Shown piece by piece: positions 13,600-28,500 of a DNA stretch of 64,000 nucleotides (its first letter is position 1; every line of letters starts with the position of its first letter). Below the pieces are notes generated by a model. That model was not told where the DNA came from, ran no database searches, and saw nothing but the letters and a program-made list of their open reading frames with translations. This DNA comes from Enchytraeus crypticus. Taxonomy: Eukaryota > Annelida > Clitellata > Enchytraeida > Enchytraeidae. The stretch lies in NCBI GenBank assembly GCA_905160935.1, contig CAJHZI010000744.1, positions 464,501-528,500 of the forward strand, read 5' to 3'. Both the position numbers and the translations under genes were made by a program.

Positions 13600-13634
13600 A
13601 ATATATATATATATATATATATGTATGTATATAT

Positions 13635-13724
<90 letters not shown>
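13600..13724 (+). repeat. TA microsatellite
   Basis: Interrupted TA repeat. Confidence 0.95.
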
Positions 13725-14057
13725 TACAAAAGAATTATTTAAAATAGATACACAAAGCCATCAGCTGCAGCAGAAACTCTCTTTTACAGAAATTTCCAAT
13801 AGAATACTTGATTGGCTTTCAGTCTTTGAAGTAGAACAACACAGAGTTAATACTATATCAGGCATTTAACACAAGCTTAATTAATATAAACACTCATTAT
13901 GCACATAACTAAAGCAAATCTCGGAATGTGCATACTTTTAAAGCACAATCACTTTAAGCATGCACTTTCAAAATGCATATTAATAATTAATATATACAGT
14001 TGTTAAGCACATTTTTTAATGCATAAGCTATCATTCATTAAAAATCAACCACTTTCT

Positions 14058-14063
14058 ACACAC

Positions 14064-14155
<92 letters not shown>
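14058..14155 (+). repeat. CA microsatellite
   Basis: Nearly pure CA repeat, about 48 units; low-complexity reading frames over it are artefacts. Confidence 0.95.
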
Positions 14156-14158
<3 letters not shown>

Positions 14159-14369
14159 AGCTCTTAACGTAAGCTGGCTCAGTTCACACAATCGGTACAA
14201 GAAAGACAATATACTGAAACGTTTATCACAATGTAGTAACAAATACATCTCAAAATTTGGCGTTATCTATCCACACTGACTTTCTTCAGTATATCTTGAA
14301 GTTGGTGAATATTCAAATTATCAATATTTGTACACATATTAAGCTATTTGAGGACGAGCTGAAATTACC

Positions 14370-14675
14370 ATTAGACAAATTCACCATTAGAAAACTTGCT
14401 TTAGACAAATGGATCTTTTCAGCTAATGCATATTTTAGACAATTGCATCGCTGCAATGAAAAACTGCACACTCTAATTAATTATATATAATTAATGATCC
14501 ATAGACACCTTTGTACACCTTATTGGACAACTGCACTACTTAAATAGGCAATTGTACATTTTAATTGTAAAAATTGTACACTTTACTTGTAGAAAATTGT
14601 ACACTTTAACTCTAGACAATTGAACACTATAACTGAAGACAACTGTACACTTTAACTGTAGACAATTGTACACTT
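14370..14675 (+). repeat. Degenerate ~27-bp minisatellite
   Basis: Variants of TAGACAATTGTACACTTTAA recur from about 14374 and become regular over 14520-14670. Confidence 0.7.
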
Positions 14676-15215
14676 GATTAGTACCCAATCATTAAAAAAT
14701 GGTCTTAAATATATAATAGTGGTTGCTATCAATTCAAATGCCACTGTCAGTTGGTTGCTTTTTACAAGGATATAAAATAATTTCAGATCTGACTATTCAC
14801 AAGGTATGGCTGGTAAATTTTAAAATTTTGAAGACACATTTTCTATCACCAAATATGAATAAAATGTAACCCTTGACGATATCTGCCTCTACAGTCACCC
14901 AACATCTTTCGTAGATTTCGCTCCCTGAAAAGTAGGCGGCGTAAAATTTGTTGCCATGAATCTGCCTCCTTGCAGCTTTTAGTCAAATTCTGTTATGTAG
15001 GTGGTGGCCTGGTCCTTGACATGACCTTCAGATGGTTTACTCTAACCTTGAGGATACTGGCTTAGCTCTTGAGGATTCAGGTTCTAGCCAATGCCTGAAG
15101 GTTAGCATCGCCGATTGCAAAGACGAGTCATACCTTCAGGCAGCCATAGTTCATAATACATCCACCTGATCTGATCGTAGATAGATAACTCCAAACATTC
15201 AATGCAGCTACTGTC

Positions 15216-15221
15216 TTTATT
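15216..15221 (-). promoter_or_regulatory. SLC25A36 poly(A) signal
   Basis: AATAAA on the minus strand, about 28 bases past the stop codon. It is the nearest canonical hexamer. Confidence 0.55.
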
Positions 15222-15248
15222 CTTCATACTAATTTCAAACTCTAACTA

Positions 15249-15454
15249 CTATGAGCAGAAGTGTTTATAGTAGAGGTAAACCACCGCCTCGTACGTTGCC
15301 ATCATGATGGCAGTGTTTGGTATTTGCCTCACAAGCTGTGTGCCCAGTCCCCTATAGACCCCTCTAAAGCCTTCCTCGTGGTAAACCAGAAACAACGTCT
15401 GCCAGAATGTTCTGTATCGACTTCCCTCCTCGCGCAATCTAGTCCGCGCCACCT
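15249..15454 (-). CDS. SLC25A36: SLC25A36 terminal coding exon 7
   Basis: Acceptor AATGTTGCAG. Encodes [18 protein letters not shown] through [20 protein letters not shown] and stops after YYKHFCS with TAG. Confidence 0.96.
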
Positions 15455-18400
15455 CTGCAACATTAAAGTAAAAAGAAATTTTTAGTTCAAGTTCACACTG
15501 GCATTGAATACATTACAGAAATTGATACACAATTTTATAAGAAGCAAAGAAACGTCAAGATCCATTCCTAGCAAAACTGGGATTCAAGGGAAGATGATGA
15601 TGTTAATAGTAATGCAGTAGAATTGAATATAAATGCGAGAGAATAGAGCAATATCAGGACCTGCAACAACACAGGCTGCATACAGCTATCAATATAATCC
15701 CATCGACAGAGCAACCTAATGTTTTGCAGTTTAAATCTATTCAGAGAAGTATTATATTAGCTTTACTAGTTTTTCTACCAATGTTTCCTTTAAAATTATC
15801 ATAGATAATGATTTCATACCAAAAAAAATTATCAGCATCTTAAGAAGAGAAACGATCAAAATTTGGCACAGGTAAAATAAACTAAAATAACACTGATAAC
15901 ACTTCTAAATGTGATCACAAACCGTGCGGGTAGGCTACACAAGTAGCGATGGTCTTAGATGTGGCACCGGCTCCCATATATTCAAAGAACTGAAAGAATG
16001 ATCTTTCATCATCATCATCTATGCATCGACCTCGAGCTTCGCGAATGAAAAGCTTGATTTCCTCGTAGACGACGAAATGCAAAATGGTCTCCGAGAGCCC
16101 GTAGTACGAGGCCGTGATGCCCTTGTAAAAGCCGGGAATGCCGTTCTCTCGGTAGATCATTCGAGCACACTGGAACGCTGTCATACGACTGTTAACTCTG
16201 CAGAAGAATATAGCAAAATCAATAGTAATAAAATAAAAAGTGATAATCAAACATCATCAACATTATCTTCCCTTAAATCCCAGTTTAACCAGGGTCAGGA
16301 TACGAATAGACTTTTAAAAGGAAATAATCAAACACAATAAAGAAACTACAAAGTATACCAACAAAAACAGAACTCTGATGTGTAAAATTCTGTGATTGTG
16401 TAAAAATACGAACTACTTTTATCACTACCATTCTCTCTATCTCTGTAGTGTTTAGCCTAGCGGCAGGTTTAAAGTACAAATTCCCACTCATAAGTTATTT
16501 TCACGCTCCATAAAGAGCACTCCATAGTTAAACAAGGTAATCCCTACACAAAGACTGTCTATCAACACCATAATATAGACTATAGACTGAGAATAATAGC
16601 TGTGTGGTTTTTCTTTTCCTTCCTCAGTTCTTGCTCAGTCGCCTCTTACGAAACGTGCAGTTTACGATTGGTCTATAGTTCAGTGTCCCGTACACAACAT
16701 CGGGGACTGAGGAAATATACTATAGTCATCATCACCATCTTCTTCCCTTGAATCCCAGTTTAACTAGAGTCGGAATACCAATAGACTATAAAAATATATA
16801 GTAATTAACAAACAAAAAATATGTAGAAAGATACAATCACTAAAAGGAGCTTGGAGAATGTAATCCGAAAGATTTCGATATTCATATATCATCCCTATAG
16901 TCTATTAAAAGAGGTCATAGAAGGTAGTATGGAAGGAAATAGAGGCAGATGCAGGCCGAGATTAGGTATGTTAGATGATTTAAAGACCCACCCATAAGCG
17001 AGCATTAAGAGGAAGGCGGAAGACAGAGACGAGTGGAGGAGTTACAGACCATGGATCTGCCAGTAGGCAGTGCACTGAGAAAGAGATGTCATTCCTGACA
17101 GTCCCAGGTAGGGAACAAGACATTACATCTTTTCATTGATTGATTGATTAATCATTAGAATAGCACTACTACTAATTATCGACACCACCACTGGCTGCAG
17201 CCAGTGACCATGTTGGTAAGATATCCGATCTCGGATCAGCATGTGTGGAGTTCAAATCCTGGGCTCTCCCGTCGCTGATATCGCTTTCGAAGTTAAAGTC
17301 GGCTGTAAAGCTTTTATGGCAGAGATTCATGGAAAAATTTGCATACCAGATCTAACTATAAAAAACTACACTGTTACTTAATACTATTAATGGTAATAAT
17401 TATTAATAATTTATCATATGTTATAAAAAATTATTATTATTATTACTACATTATTATATCTGCACACAACCTGACCTGCTGGATATTAATGTTTATAGAT
17501 TGAGAAGCGAACAGCATCAAGTAATTTCAATGTGCAGATGAGAAGCTTTCAGAGGGTTTTATGCTAAACATTACAATACAGCTAGAAAGTAATAAATTGT
17601 TCACACGGCCTTGAAGACCATTGACACGCATGAAATTGTCCCAGTCTACGAGAGTGTAGTAAAAGTGTATCAATGATCTAACGTCAGCATGAAATACTTC
17701 CTATTGTATTGCACATTATATAGACAAAGAAAGTTATGCCGCAAGCAACATACTTATCTGATACGTTTCTTCTATATCTGATATTCCAAAATGACAACAG
17801 TGGTCGATTTTCAAAACAGTCAAATTAAAAACTAAAAAGAAAAAGAAAACATTTGTTTGAATTTTTGTGTATCATTTCTAATGTTTCCAACGCAACACTT
17901 CCATAGTCGGGTCAGCAAAGTATTCGATCAAGAGGCTTCTGGCTTATTAGGCAGATGTGCTAACCAACTAGCCATCGCACTCATGCAAACCTCTCACGTT
18001 ATCATATCAAAACTATAAATGTCAGTTTAAGATTGATTTCCTAATCCATCAGAAATTCGAATAGCGTCATAATTTTATACTACAAAAATAATGGGCATCG
18101 TTTTGGTCTACAACATACAGTAGATCACCCGATTACCAATCGAAACTATTGCAACAGAAGTCACAGTAGGCCTAAACTATACATAGAACTAATAGGACAA
18201 ACTATTCAAGTAAGCAGTTGAAATTACCTTTGGTCCAATTGTAACCGAGTCTTGATAAACCAGATAGGATTTGTACACGTTGAAGACGAAAATCCTGCAA
18301 TATATAAAATTACACACATGATATCATTGAACCTACACATTCTGATCTGCGAGCCGATATCTTACCGACATCACCACGGGCTCCAGTTAAGAAATAAACA

Positions 18401-20178
18401 AGAGTACATATAGAAAATTATAAAAAGTAAAAATAATATAGCATCTTCTGTCCAAGCTCACACCAAGGTCACCACTCTACATCTCCAAGGTCATCGTCTT
18501 GCAGATGTACTTTAACGTTAAAACACGTAAGATCTAAATTTAGACGCATTTCGTCAGCCCCTAGAAGTGAATTTAAAATATCAATACAGGTTTTGAGGCT
18601 GATTCTAGAGTAATCAAGCGATTTGGATAGATTCATAACTAATACTATTTACTATGCTATTGAAGAACTAAAACAAAATATATTAGTTTTTAAGCTAATA
18701 AAGGCAAAAAGAAAGCTAAACACATTGCTCACATTTCAATTTGAAATAAGTAACGATATTTAAATTCCGGTTGGTTCTTTTTATGTACCAAGCCACCACA
18801 GACGAGGTCTACGCAGAACAGTTTCTGTTTTTTCAAGAACTTGATAAGTTTCTATTAAGTTACAATTTACAATGACTTTCAGCTACAGCTTCGTGCTAAT
18901 TAATTTAAGATTTGATTTGTATTTCACCTCAGATTTTACTCTTTATCTTTCAGCTTCCCTTTTAATCAGACAAAACTCTGCTTCGTTCACTATTAGATGA
19001 ACAAAGTACAACTAATCATGCGATAAGAGGACGCTACAACAAATCTGCAAAACACGTTATATGAGGAATTAAAAAGAGTTTAAAATAATGTTGACTGTAT
19101 TAAACAATCGAAAGTATAATATAGCCTGAAAACCTGCTGAGGCAGCTGCGAATATATGGACGATTGGTGAATCAGGCTGCACAAAACCAGAATTGTTGAG
19201 AGCTCGTTTTGACTGGGAGTAGGCCCAAAAATAGATTGCTCTGCAAAATAAAACAAGAAACAAATAAATACTAGACTCAACTGTGTTTTATATTTTTTAT
19301 TTGTAATGTGTTTTTACTTAATAATTATCATCATCTTCCCTTAAATCCCAGTTTAACTATGGTCGGGATACCAATAGACCTTCTCAAATCCTCTCCGTCT
19401 CATACCATATTGTCAGTAAATCCGCTATTTTTCATGTCCTTCTTAATCACCGCATCCCACATCAGCTGTGGTCGACCTCTCTCTTGCTTAACATCCAGCT
19501 CTTCAGCTATATTTTTACTTATGAATAATTTTTAATAAATATCTAACCATTGCTTTACTTAGTTGCAACTTCAATCAATATATCGTTAAAATTTGAAAAT
19601 ATTTATTAAAATCTAAAAGCCCTCGTTACGCTTTTCATATGTCGTACTTAGTAGATAAACACAACAATATAAACGGGTCACAAGGTGCGACTCTTAGCAG
19701 AACTAAGCAGGACATTGAGCCAATGAAGCATTTATACTTTACACATCAACAGGTTCATTGTCCTTCACCGTATGACGTCATCAAAAGTGCTCGATATTAT
19801 GCACAGTTTGATCTAATAAAAGAGAAAACTACCGCATAGTACAACTGTCTAGTAAACATCACGTAGGACAAAATTTTGACAACTGAATTGCTAAAACTCA
19901 TTTATTTCGCTAATGAGGCAAACAACACACATTCAGTACACAGTGAAACAAAATCAAAGAAGCAAAATGCAAATACTGCAAGAAAATCAAATGAAAGACA
20001 ATAAACAAAACACATACAAGGAAAAGTATGCTGTGCACAAACCGTTCTCTTAGTCATTATGCAGGTATATTAACCCTCACAATTTCTAAATACGAGTGTT
20101 TATTATTAGGTTTCTATAGTTTTTCTTCAACACGATCATCGTATCACTAATAAACATATTTGCCAATTATATACAGAG

Positions 20179-20243
<65 letters not shown>

Positions 20244-23200
20244 ATCTCTTGATCTACTAGAACTATTTTAGGACAAAGATAAATGAAATTCATCATCGCT
20301 TAACTGATATACTAAACCACATGTAAGAGAAGACTTCAAAATCAATAAATTTATCTTGCAATTAATAATATTTACTGGTTTAATAACCCGAGATAAGAAG
20401 AGGGATTAACAATACCAATAGGCCTATTTCATTTCGTTATGCAAAGGATCTACTGAACCACAGGTAAAAAAGGGCTTAACACGTCCGAATGGCTTAATTA
20501 AAACTCATAGAAGCTAGGCCTGTTACAGTAATAAATTAGAGCTGGTTAATCAGATTTCACTAAAAGTTAACATCTACGACAGACGAATTGACATCTATGA
20601 CAGATCACCGGCTCGGTGATAATAAAAAAACCGTCAGGCAAGATGACAGAAATCTATGGCGGGAAGAAATGTGTTTTCAACTCACAACGGAAAGTGGAAG
20701 TAGTAGAATATGAGCGAAGATCAAGAGGCAGAGTTCCAAACAGTAGGAGCTGAAAAAGAAAATGACCGTCTACCTAAGGAAGTGAGAATATTAGGAATTT
20801 TGAGCAATTTGGCATCGGAAGAACGAAGCTTACGAGAAGTTTGTTATTGGATTAAGAGATTGGAAAGGTAAGAAGGTTTACCAAAGTAAGTGTTTTGAAA
20901 GTTAACAAAGCGATTTTATATTTAATTCTTTGAACCACAGGAGAACTATAACAAGAAGCAATAAAATTTAGCCCGTTACAGGGTTTCATAACAAAATAAA
21001 ACAACCTTTATTCTCTGGTTAAGTAGAATTCAAAAGGAAACCATCTCAAAAGCTAATTTTCACAACCTAATGGCAAGTTTAAGTCTTCTAAATTATTCTC
21101 TTGTGATTGATAAGCTTTTTGATAAATGGAGTGTTCTTACTTAGCGCGAGAGCAAATATTGAGTAAGAATATGAACCTAGGATCTGCCAATTAGAAAACA
21201 CATACAGACAGAAATAGATTTCAAGCGCTCTCTAGTGAGACTGTTAAAAATAACCGTTGGCACATTCTGCACTGTGCTCTCCAATGAGTAAGTCAAACTA
21301 TAATTAACAGTAGAGTAACTGCAGCAGAGAGGAATTTATACTATTAGAGTCCCCGTGTGAAGTAGCCGTCTATAGTACAAATACTAGAACTTGTTATATA
21401 AAGGTAAAAGTTAAAGCTAAGGTTAACGTCAGTTTGCTCACTCGAAAGCGATGTCAGTGACGAGAGAGCCCAGGATTTGAACCCCGCATATACTGATCCC
21501 GGTCAAGTCTCTTACTGATTTCGCCACTGGCTCCAGCCAAAATAATGAACGGGTTAAAACACTTCAGCTTGAACAAGACTACAAACTTAAAGAAACCGCA
21601 AACATAACTCGAATTATACAGTAAATAATTCTGCCGGAGAAATCCTGTTAATGTAAGTAACTGGATAGATCCAGTTTTTTACGTTTCCTTCAAACTCCAG
21701 AAACATAAAAACTGTTTACATACACATAAGTATCTTATAATTTCCCTTTGGAAACATAACATAAAAACAATTAGAATGCTACTGTCATCCATGACAACTT
21801 CGTGCGCTATTAACATCAATCCAAGCCGGTGATCATAGATAAGGTCTAAAACTGTGCAAGCTAGAGATTCTGTTTTTTGTAATAGTAGGTACTAGGTAAG
21901 TTCTAGAATTAAATACCACATTTTAAATTCTCAACTAACTTCGCTAACTATACATGTTTCACAAATATTTTAGCTTTATAGCTAACACATTTTTCCATGT
22001 TTCAAGATAAATCTATTTCGAAAGAAACTGGATAAAAAGGGCATATGAAAAGACACAAAAACCATCTCTTTCCGACATAGGTCAGCATTCTGACCCACCT
22101 ATCTTAGAAATTTGACTTGCACTGTTTTTGATCTAATTTTCTCTTGTGTTCTTGTATACTCAGCCGTCATCATATGGTGCCTTGGCGTCTGTTAATGCAG
22201 AGTCTGCTTGAGACGTCCCTGACAATGCTTTATGGCCAGGATCCGGACGCTAACTTCTAATTGGTTCATTGATTTATTGACATAGCAATAAAAACTGGCT
22301 CTATGACAGCAATGATAGCCATAGTGTCAAAACGTCACTTTCACGTTAACTCCTTCTTACAAGCTACAAAACAGCAACAAATATATTTGCAACGAAATTT
22401 GGAATGGATTCACGCTGACTATAAAAATAAAATTATATTTAAAACGTGTTTAGAAATAGAGGCAAATTCACAAAATTATTCTTTGATTCCAAGCGGTAAG
22501 AGTTTTAAAAGTTATTCGTAAAGCTAACGCTAATGTTAACGTCAATTTCCTCACTCGAGATCGATGTCAGTTACGGGCAAGCGCAGAATTTGAACCCCGT
22601 ACATACTAATCCCCGGTCGAATATCTTACCGGCATCGCCACTGGCTGCAGCCAGTATTCGACGATTTTATATTTAGAATTGGACTTTATTGCGAAATTCG
22701 GTAGCATGAAAGTCACAAGATATACCATACATGGCGTCACATGCAGAGGAATTTCATGCCATTCCATAAAACAGAACACAAGACGGCCAGTGAACTTGAA
22801 ACAAGTTTTTACCAAACACGCTAATAACCCATAGCCACAACAAAACTATTAAACTCTACAGGTACATAGGTCACTAGAATGTTTCGACTCTAACACACAA
22901 AGTACGCGAGAAACATATTCAACATTTAGTGTTTCGCTGAATAGAGCGGCACTAAAAAGAGCATTTACGATCGACGCTCCTACGAAGCTAAAAGACCAAT
23001 AAGCTAATGGCTTTCTACAATAATTCAAAAACGAGCAAAATTTTAACATTATGATTCCACTTACAGATTTAAGATTAAACATTGTTTCTGGTTATGCAAC
23101 ATCCTTACATTAATTTTTAATATGACTAAAGTTTCAACCCTTACGCAAGAAAACTATAAGGAAATGAATATGTAACAGATGGTTAACTTTCCAACAAGGG

Positions 23201-25548
23201 GTTTAAATCTTAGTAAATCTCGACAAAACATTTAGACTTGTTGGCGAGTATAGTGATTGCAATGACGTCAATAACAATACAGGTTAAATGTATCTTATTA
23301 TAATCACTGAACGAGAATCAGTGCACTGAACGAGATTCAGTGAACTGAACGAGAATCAGTGTACTGAACGAGAATCAGTGAACAGAACGAGATTCAGTGA
23401 ACTGAACGAGAATCAGTGTACTGAACGTGATTCAGTGAACTGAACGAGAATCAGTGAACTGAACGAGATTCAGTGAACTGAACGAGAATCAGTGCACTGA
23501 ACGAGATTCAGTGAACTGAACGAGAATCAGTGCACTGAACGAGATTCAGTGAACTGAACGAGAATCAGTGCACTGAACGAGATTCAGTGCACTGAATTTT
23601 ATTATATATAATTATGCAGGCCTAACAAGTTTGTAGCAATCAAATAAAAGATCACTTTGACTCGTATGTTGCGTCTATGTGGCTTTGATGTGTGCACAAT
23701 GGTATATATGTATATTTTAATATATCTTTACTTTGCAAAATTGTTATATGATGATAAACGATAATACGACGACTGGCATTACAAGTCTCCATTGCTTCCT
23801 GAACCAGTATAATTAAGTTAAGATACATTTATTTCGAATTACTTAAAATTGTGCATAGTTGAGCTACATGCAGACACTGCCCAGATGAGCACAGTAAGCA
23901 ACTTTAAACACTCTACCTCTGAAGAGCCCAAGACACTAAAAATGTCTTGTATATTCTATAATTGTTGTTGACCTTTATTTTTTTTAAAAAGCTTTCCTAA
24001 GTCCTATACAAACTCATCAAAATAGAATAAATCACGGTAGGCATCTAATACCTAAGCTTCAGTTCTGAACAGCTTAACAAGCAACTAAAGCAGTTTTTTG
24101 TTGCAGTTAGAGGTGCTAACTTGAGAGGAAACTTGAGACAACATCATACAATCGTATCTCCTCTAACACTAGTATACATCACAAGAGACTATTGGAAAAA
24201 TTGAACAATACCTTGAAGGAGCAACCCCGACTAGATTAGGTCCAAGACCCTTGAATAAAGCCTTCGAGCCTTCTGTCTGTATAATTAATCTGCAACACAA
24301 CAACGACAGTACATCAGTTACTAAGTGAGTTTACTTTACAGATTTATAATAATTTTATAATAAAATACACTTTTCATCAATGGAAAAGCTTCGCATTTCT
24401 AGACCTGAGCACTTCAAGTGTAATTTTTCTTGCATAATTTTCTGTTGCAGTTAGCCGTTACATACCTTTCTTGAAAATTCACAGAGTAGATACAAGACTA
24501 CGTTAGCCCCACGGCACACACCTGAAGCTTTACTGTCTAAAGGATTGAACCGAGAAACCAATCACGGCCAAGCATAAATCGAAATTCATACGGCTAATTG
24601 AAACTACACCATATGACTTCTCAAGAAATGAGGTATCAGCTCTGAAGTTTTACCTTTTACATCTCAAGTTTTCTACTTGAATATTTGAGTCATAAATATA
24701 CCAAGTTGTACGGCATCGTTGATTATAATAAACTCATGGGCTAACACATAAACCTATAAAAATATCATTTTCCTCAATTCTTCTTTAAATAGGTATCTGA
24801 ATAACTAATAGCTCACTGTGGAAATAGCTTAGTGTGGAAGTGCGCCAAATAACGTCGTTAAATTTAAAATGGCTCAACCGAGGCTATTACCGAGGTTCTG
24901 GGCTCAATTTCTGATGGAGTTGATCAGAGGGTAACATCTCAGACATTCATTCATGAGCTTGATAAGTTGATAACAAGGATACTTGACTAAACTGCCTAAT
25001 GGTTAAGCATTTAATGTTATTAAAGTGATAGATATCATTGGAGATGATCAATTCACTATAAAGTGTGCCTTATTAGTAATTAAATTCTATGTCAAGCAGT
25101 AGTAGGTTACTATTATCTCGCTTTCTTATGGCTACAGTTTGTCCACAAAATAAAAAGAATCCATTCAACAAACATTACAATATTAACTTAAACCATGAAA
25201 CGATGAAAATTCTTAATTTTCATCCTTGGTGTAATTTTGCAGATTTAGTACGAAAATAATATCAGCCTATTAAATTATCAAAATTAATACAGAATGCAGT
25301 GTCGGGGACAATGAAGAATAGATAAACCGTTAACCGCACGTATCGTACGAGATGACTAAGTAAGAACTGAAGGAGACTAGCTCAGAAGCAACATTTTCCC
25401 AATATTATAGGCTTTATAGCCTACATATGGTATGGGTATGGCATGCATTATAGCCTTTTATGAATTTGTTTATCTGTGGAGTGCTTTATGAAGATTGAGA
25501 GCAAACTGTGAGTGTGAATATGCGCCTTGACCTGCCGTTAAACAGAAC

Positions 25549-25594
<46 letters not shown>

Positions 25595-28500
25595 ACAACA
25601 GAATAATCTCTTCAAATTTATATTCAATAACCCTGTATAGTTTGAAAAAGGATCAGCAAGTAAGTCTTGTTGATCGATATAGATTGCTTTAGTTGTATAT
25701 AGCTAAAAATTAACTCAACGATAGACAGCAAGGTTTAGAAATAGGACACACTAGTGAGACTTGTTAGAAGTAGATCACAATATACACGTAGTAGTGTAGA
25801 GTAGAAGCAATGACTTGGTCTTTTCGTTCATAAGATTATTATAATAACCACCTTCACAGACAAGACATTTTATCTTTTTCATTACGATCTCTCTATGGCT
25901 CGATTTATACTACTGCTGCTCTATTAGCCATGAAGTTCGCCAGTATCGCACGACTAATAAAATTCTTAATCACATTAAGGACACCTACGAATTTTAAAAA
26001 ATAGTTTAAAATAATAATATTTAGTAATTATAATATTTTTAATATATTTAATATTAATAATATTTATGAATAATAATGAGAGTAATATATTTACTTGATT
26101 CTCGTACAGCATTAATCTTATCATTACTCCTATCATTATCATCATCATCTTCTTCCCTTGAATCCTAGTTCAGCAAAGGTAGGGATACAAATACAGTTTC
26201 TCCACCTCTTTTTGTCCCATACCATATCATCAGACAATTCCCTATTTTTCATGTACTTCTTAATAATCGCATCCCACGTCAGTTATGGTCTACATCTCTC
26301 TAGCTTAACATCCCGCTCTTCCCTCCAAACTCTCTTCACTACATCCTCATCTGCCTTTCTCACTGTGTGACCATACCATCTCAATCTCGACAGCATTATC
26401 GAATAGAATTATCGAATCGTCTTATCGAATAGAATTCATTATAGACGCTCCAGAAGACCATAAATAGTACTAGCTATACTCCAAAAATTCAGTTTAAAAT
26501 GCTTGAACTTACAACAAACCATGTAGAATAACGTATAAAATTTAACTTGGCAAAAGAAGGCTGGGGTAATATTTAATGAGCTCAGAGTAATGGAAGTTGT
26601 TACACCTGATGCCTAAAATCAATACCATATTGTCTGGCCTACTTTATCTTCCCAGGTCATTTACTCATTTCATTTCAGTTTAGCTCCTCTTGCCATCAAA
26701 GAGTCAGATCTATGATGCTTTTATCATCTGTAGATTAAAATTAGATAATTTAACCAAGAGCTATATGGATATGAAAGAAATCTGTGAGCTTGAAAGCTTC
26801 AAGTTTAGCTGACCTAAATTGGAATTCAGAGTAGCACACTTATATCAATATAATTTATTAGCACAACTAATTCTTGTTGTGGTTAGCCCCAGCTTGCTAG
26901 TGCTCCACATCTGGGACTCTAAGAAACGCAGCAATAAACTACCGTAGGGATTTTCCACGTTTACCGCCTGGAACACGGTATAGGCCCACAACTTTTGTTT
27001 TGCACCATCTACCGACAACTCTAAGCGACTTACTTATGTAATAACTATCTACATTTAGGCCCTACCTTTACTAAAGTTGTATAATATCAACAACACCACA
27101 GAGCGGTTACTCAGTAATACGCTGACGGAACCCAAGCAAAAATTTATAACTACATTTTAAAAAAAGAAATGTTTGTACAAGGCTAGTGAACCGTGCGGTA
27201 GCGTTGCCAGTGACGTGTCTACATGGAGATATATTCATCACGCATTACTTTACTAGAAAATTTCTATTTTAGAGAAATTTTCTATTTCTATTTTTTATTA
27301 AACTTCTTTTATCATGATAATACTACAAGCTTAAGCTTATGACTTAAATCAGCTTGACATCTATAATTTTAAACAGTGCTCATATTTTTCTATCTCATTT
27401 AATAATAAAAATTTAGACAAACCATAATTTTTTAATTGTCAAAATCTGATGTCAAGTTGTTGAGATTTTAAATTTAATTTAAGTGAAGTATTAAAATCAT
27501 ATAAATTAATCCAATGAACTATAAGCGATGCAAAAAGGTAATCTATATCTGAACTATGGTAGCTTCAGATCTCTGTTTTTGCTGATAAAGCCAGAAATGA
27601 AGACAGGTCTTTTAATTGGTCTAAGCTGTCAAACTTTATTTCAGTCTATCAAAAAAAGACAACTACGAAACTGTGAACGTCATTGAACACTCTGCAGCAA
27701 GGCATATTATAATGGTGCTGATTTTTTTCTTAAGACAATCTCATACCACAATCTCGCAAGTCATGAAAGCACACATGACCTATATTAGACTAGTATAGTA
27801 GTACTTAAAAGTAGCTTCAGCATTTACCTTCTTTCCTGTGGGTATCGCCTTTGCTATTTAACAGTAATATTATTCATGTTACATGCTAAGAAATTATAAC
27901 ATCACAGAGTGTTTGTATTTTTAAAAGTTATTTTCACACCAAAACGTAACTATTGGTTGTAATATATGCTTTCAAAAATTGACCTAAATTAGTAAAAAGT
28001 GTTACTGCAATATTTAAACATCATGCTCCTTAGGCAAGTAAGCCTATATATATTTTTAGTGAAAAACTTATATTTATATTTATCAAAAATTTAAAAAATT
28101 CAGAATTTCAAAAGGTTAATCCAAAAATATATAATATATTAATAACCATTAATGGCATATATCGATTTAATGAATGATATCAATCGATTTATATTAATTA
28201 ATAATAAAAGTAATTTTATTAAAATCCAAAATATATCATTCACACTGGTAGAAAAATCATTTCGTCTCAATAAATAAAAAATAATATTAATAAATAATAA
28301 TAAATAGTAATGACAGTCTTAATAGCATAGGGGTAATGTCATGAAGTTTTAAATGACAGATGCTGATGTAAATTGAACCCTTGTTGGTTTGAATCTCAGC
28401 CGCGCTGATATGAGAGTAAAATCTCAGAAATTCACTGGACTGATATACGGAAAATGGTCTAAATTGCCTAACGGTTTAAACATGTGGTATTAAAATGATA

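Larger units (their letters stand above)
8818..15215. other. Intergenic DNA between NR2F and SLC25A36
   Basis: No coding exon recognised. It contains a LINE-E 3' end (8867-8954), a family-G fragment (12598-12685), TA and CA microsatellites, a 31-bp minisatellite (11961-12090) and a degenerate 27-bp minisatellite (14370-14675). Short direct duplications occur near 10919-11005 and 11069-11118. On the minus strand at about 9680-9850 there is a short stretch with a tRNA-like TGGTAGTGCGCTCC motif, possibly a degraded SINE head. Confidence 0.6.
16198..18227 (-). other. SLC25A36 intron 5
   Basis: Contains LINE-E 3' ends (16247-16312, 16723-16790), a family-C repeat (16440-16705), a LINE-F C-terminus (16905-17100) and a SINE-A copy (17188-17315). 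No other gene seen. Confidence 0.7.
19241..24211 (-). other. SLC25A36 intron 3
   Basis: Contains a LINE-E C-terminus (19325-19500), a CA/TA microsatellite (20179-20240), the candidate plus-strand micro-gene (20710-20971), two SINE-A copies, family D and G fragments and a 19-bp self-complementary minisatellite (23306-23596). Confidence 0.7.

Noticed and set aside
14019..14279. Thr-His and Cys-Val repeat proteins on both strands
   Set aside because: Translation of the CA microsatellite.
22303..22521. 72-aa plus-strand frame that could continue the candidate micro-gene
   Set aside because: No acceptor in the right phase, composition like random AT-rich DNA, and it runs into a SINE-A tail.
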